In this document: positions 62,986 through 64,000 of the stretch, piece after piece
Layout of the letters: the number at the start of each line of letters is the position of its first letter
Numbering within the stretch: position 1 is the stretch's first letter
Assembly: GCF_010091925.1 (NCBI RefSeq)
Contig: NZ_WVID01000008.1
Coordinates: 124,001 to 188,000 of the forward strand
Direction: 5' to 3'
DNA: 64,000 nt
Source of the DNA: Nostoc sp. B(2019)
GTDB lineage: Bacteria > Cyanobacteriota > Cyanobacteriia > Cyanobacteriales > Nostocaceae
Position numbers and translations under genes: made by a program
The notes under the pieces: generated by a model
Told to the model about the DNA's origin: nothing
The model's input: only the letters and a program-made list of their open reading frames with translations
Database searches by the model: none

Positions 62986-64000
62986 CTAGCTCTCCTGCTC
63001 CATAACCGATTTGGAGAACTCTTTAAAAGTCTGAGTATTCTTTTGGAGTGCTTTGCTAATCGAGCCTCCAGCAGCCATAATGCCCATTTCGCGGTTAATT
63101 TTCCATTGATAGTCTAGGCGACTAAATAGTCTTTGCATTAATTCCAGGAGGCTTTGATGATATTTGAGTCCGACATGATAGCCTTCGTGTTCTTGACAGA
63201 AGCACTTTTCCATCCAATCGAGGGCTTCTTTGGTTTCCATCCCAAATAGAGGAGATTTCAAGAGTTTGTAGTAAAAGACCATTAGCATGGGGTCATCGTA
63301 GACGCAGCGACCAGGTAACACTCCAGAAAGACCGCTCAGAAGGTTGCGTTGCGCCATATAAATCGCCAAACCAGATACAAATTTCTCGTAAGCAGTTGGC
63401 TTCGGGAAATCCTTATACATATCTTTGGCAATGGTTTGAGAAATCGTGGTGTGGAAAGCTTCGTCTAATAAATGGTAATAGGAGACAGCTGTTGGGGTCG
63501 GGATATACTCGCTTTTTTGCTCTAACTCTCGGAAATATCTGACATAAGGATATTCTTGGTTCTTGAGAATCGCATTAGCCGTATAGCGCAAGGAATAATA
63601 CTGACACGCCATAAACGGCGACATTCCCCAGTGAATGGTGAAAAACCGTAACCAATGACGTGGTGCGATTCGCCCTCCTAGACCATCAGCTGGTGCGGGA
63701 ATTGGCTCGCCTCTTTGCTCTAACTCTTGCAAATACCGAGAGTAATACTGTTTTTTATCACTAAGCATCGTCTTAGCGATCGCATTTAAGGCGTTGTCTC
63801 GGTATTCTGAAAATGTTGAGTCCCCATTACCTGATGAGGTGAAGAAATTCTGCACAGGCTGAGGAATTAAGGATCGAAGCCAGTTATTATTCTCTTTATC
63901 TGATTTGCCATAAAGGGAATTTCCCAATATGGTTTTACCAACTATGGCCATTTTCGTTTTGTAGCCGATCTTTTGAAAGGTACGAATGTGATAACTTTCT
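62986..64000 (-). CDS. Ferritin-like di-iron protein, 5' end beyond window
   Basis: The frame is still open at base 64000 (reading YHIRTFQKIGYKTK before the first Met at 63951), and that Met has no ribosome site, so the gene very likely starts outside the window. The protein has two ExxH motifs, DEAFHTT and HEGYHVG, typical of ferritin-like di-iron carboxylate oxygenases such as the AurF group. A repeated unit precedes them: NAIAKTMLSDKK with YLQELEQRGEPIPAP, then NAILKNQEY with YFRELEQKSEYIPTP. It lies 80 bp upstream of the ketosynthase on the same strand and probably oxidises the carrier-bound chain or its starter. Family assignment is tentative. Confidence 0.65.
   Translation of the reverse strand, partial: ESYHIRTFQKIGYKTKMAIVGKTILGNSLYGKSDKENNNWLRSLIPQPVQNFFTSSGNGDSTFSEYRDNALNAIAKTMLSDKKQYYSRYLQELEQRGEPIPAPADGLGGRIAPRHWLRFFTIHWGMSPFMACQYYSLRYTANAILKNQEYPYVRYFRELEQKSEYIPTPTAVSYYHLLDEAFHTTISQTIAKDMYKDFPKPTAYEKFVSGLAIYMAQRNLLSGLSGVLPGRCVYDDPMLMVFYYKLLKSPLFGMETKEALDWMEKCFCQEHEGYHVGLKYHQSLLELMQRLFSRLDYQWKINREMGIMAAGGSISKALQKNTQTFKEFSKSVMEQES

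Noticed and set aside
1-64000. CRISPR arrays, tRNAs, rRNAs, intact insertion sequences
   Set aside because: No regularly spaced direct repeats with unique spacers, no cloverleaf-like or rRNA sequence and no transposase frame were recognised by eye; a dedicated scan was not possible.

Overview
The window comes from a filamentous, probably heterocyst-forming cyanobacterium of the Nostoc type. The signs are the very frequent GCGATCGC octamer inside and between genes, a cyanobacterial NAD-linked bidirectional hydrogenase, a CBS-CP12 fusion, a DUF3122 protein, and Nostoc-style small dispersed palindromes and heptanucleotide repeats. No tRNA, rRNA, CRISPR array or intact insertion sequence was seen. 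The species is not identifiable from this alone.

Region 1 (1-12.3 kb) holds the 3' part of a TPR gene and then the hydrogenase genes hoxF, hoxU, hoxY and hoxH. Non-hydrogenase genes are interleaved: a retinol-saturase-like flavoprotein, small membrane proteins, a DUF3122 protein and CBS-CP12. hoxE is not in the window. The maturation protease hoxW, pyruvate:ferredoxin oxidoreductase (nifJ) and a dihydroorotate-dehydrogenase-like protein lie together at 36.7-41.9 kb. A small hoxW relic remains just downstream of hoxH, so the two loci were probably once contiguous. A three-box direct repeat (boxes 11 and about 19 bp apart) lies upstream of hoxF, a DUF6544-like gene, hoxU, a four-helix membrane protein gene, hoxW and nifJ. 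It looks like a shared cis-element for a fermentation/hydrogen regulon.

Region 2 (13.5-30 kb) is a sugar island: a GH2 hydrolase overlapping galT, then galK, a PhyH dioxygenase, a GH43 enzyme, a glycosyltransferase/UDP-galactopyranose mutase fusion, a GH1/RmlD fusion, and galE. Together these could release galactose, activate it to UDP-Gal, convert it to UDP-galactofuranose and transfer it. The island contains several broken genes (AAA ATPase, M24 peptidase, cupin-like fragment) and small repeats. It is followed by hflX, an isoaspartyl peptidase, an ATP-grasp/methyltransferase pair, and a junction where two convergent genes are both truncated.

Region 3 (42-47 kb, minus strand) has an Lhr-like helicase and a large SBBP beta-propeller-repeat protein.

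Region 4 (47-64 kb, minus strand, probably one long operon running off the right edge) is a candidate uncharacterised biosynthetic cluster. In transcription order it has a ferritin-like di-iron protein, a ketosynthase with a decayed acyltransferase, an acyl carrier protein, a protein with an N-terminal TubC-type docking domain on an unrecognised body, an SDR, an MGDG-synthase-like glycosyltransferase, a second SDR, a GMC oxidoreductase, a second UDP-galactopyranose mutase, a methyltransferase, two nearly identical glycosyltransferases and an MFS exporter. Gene relics between the two glycosyltransferases show that a GMC-glf-methyltransferase-GT-MFS block was duplicated in tandem and then partly deleted. 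The inferred product is a glycosylated, possibly galactofuranosylated, polyketide or lipid that is exported.
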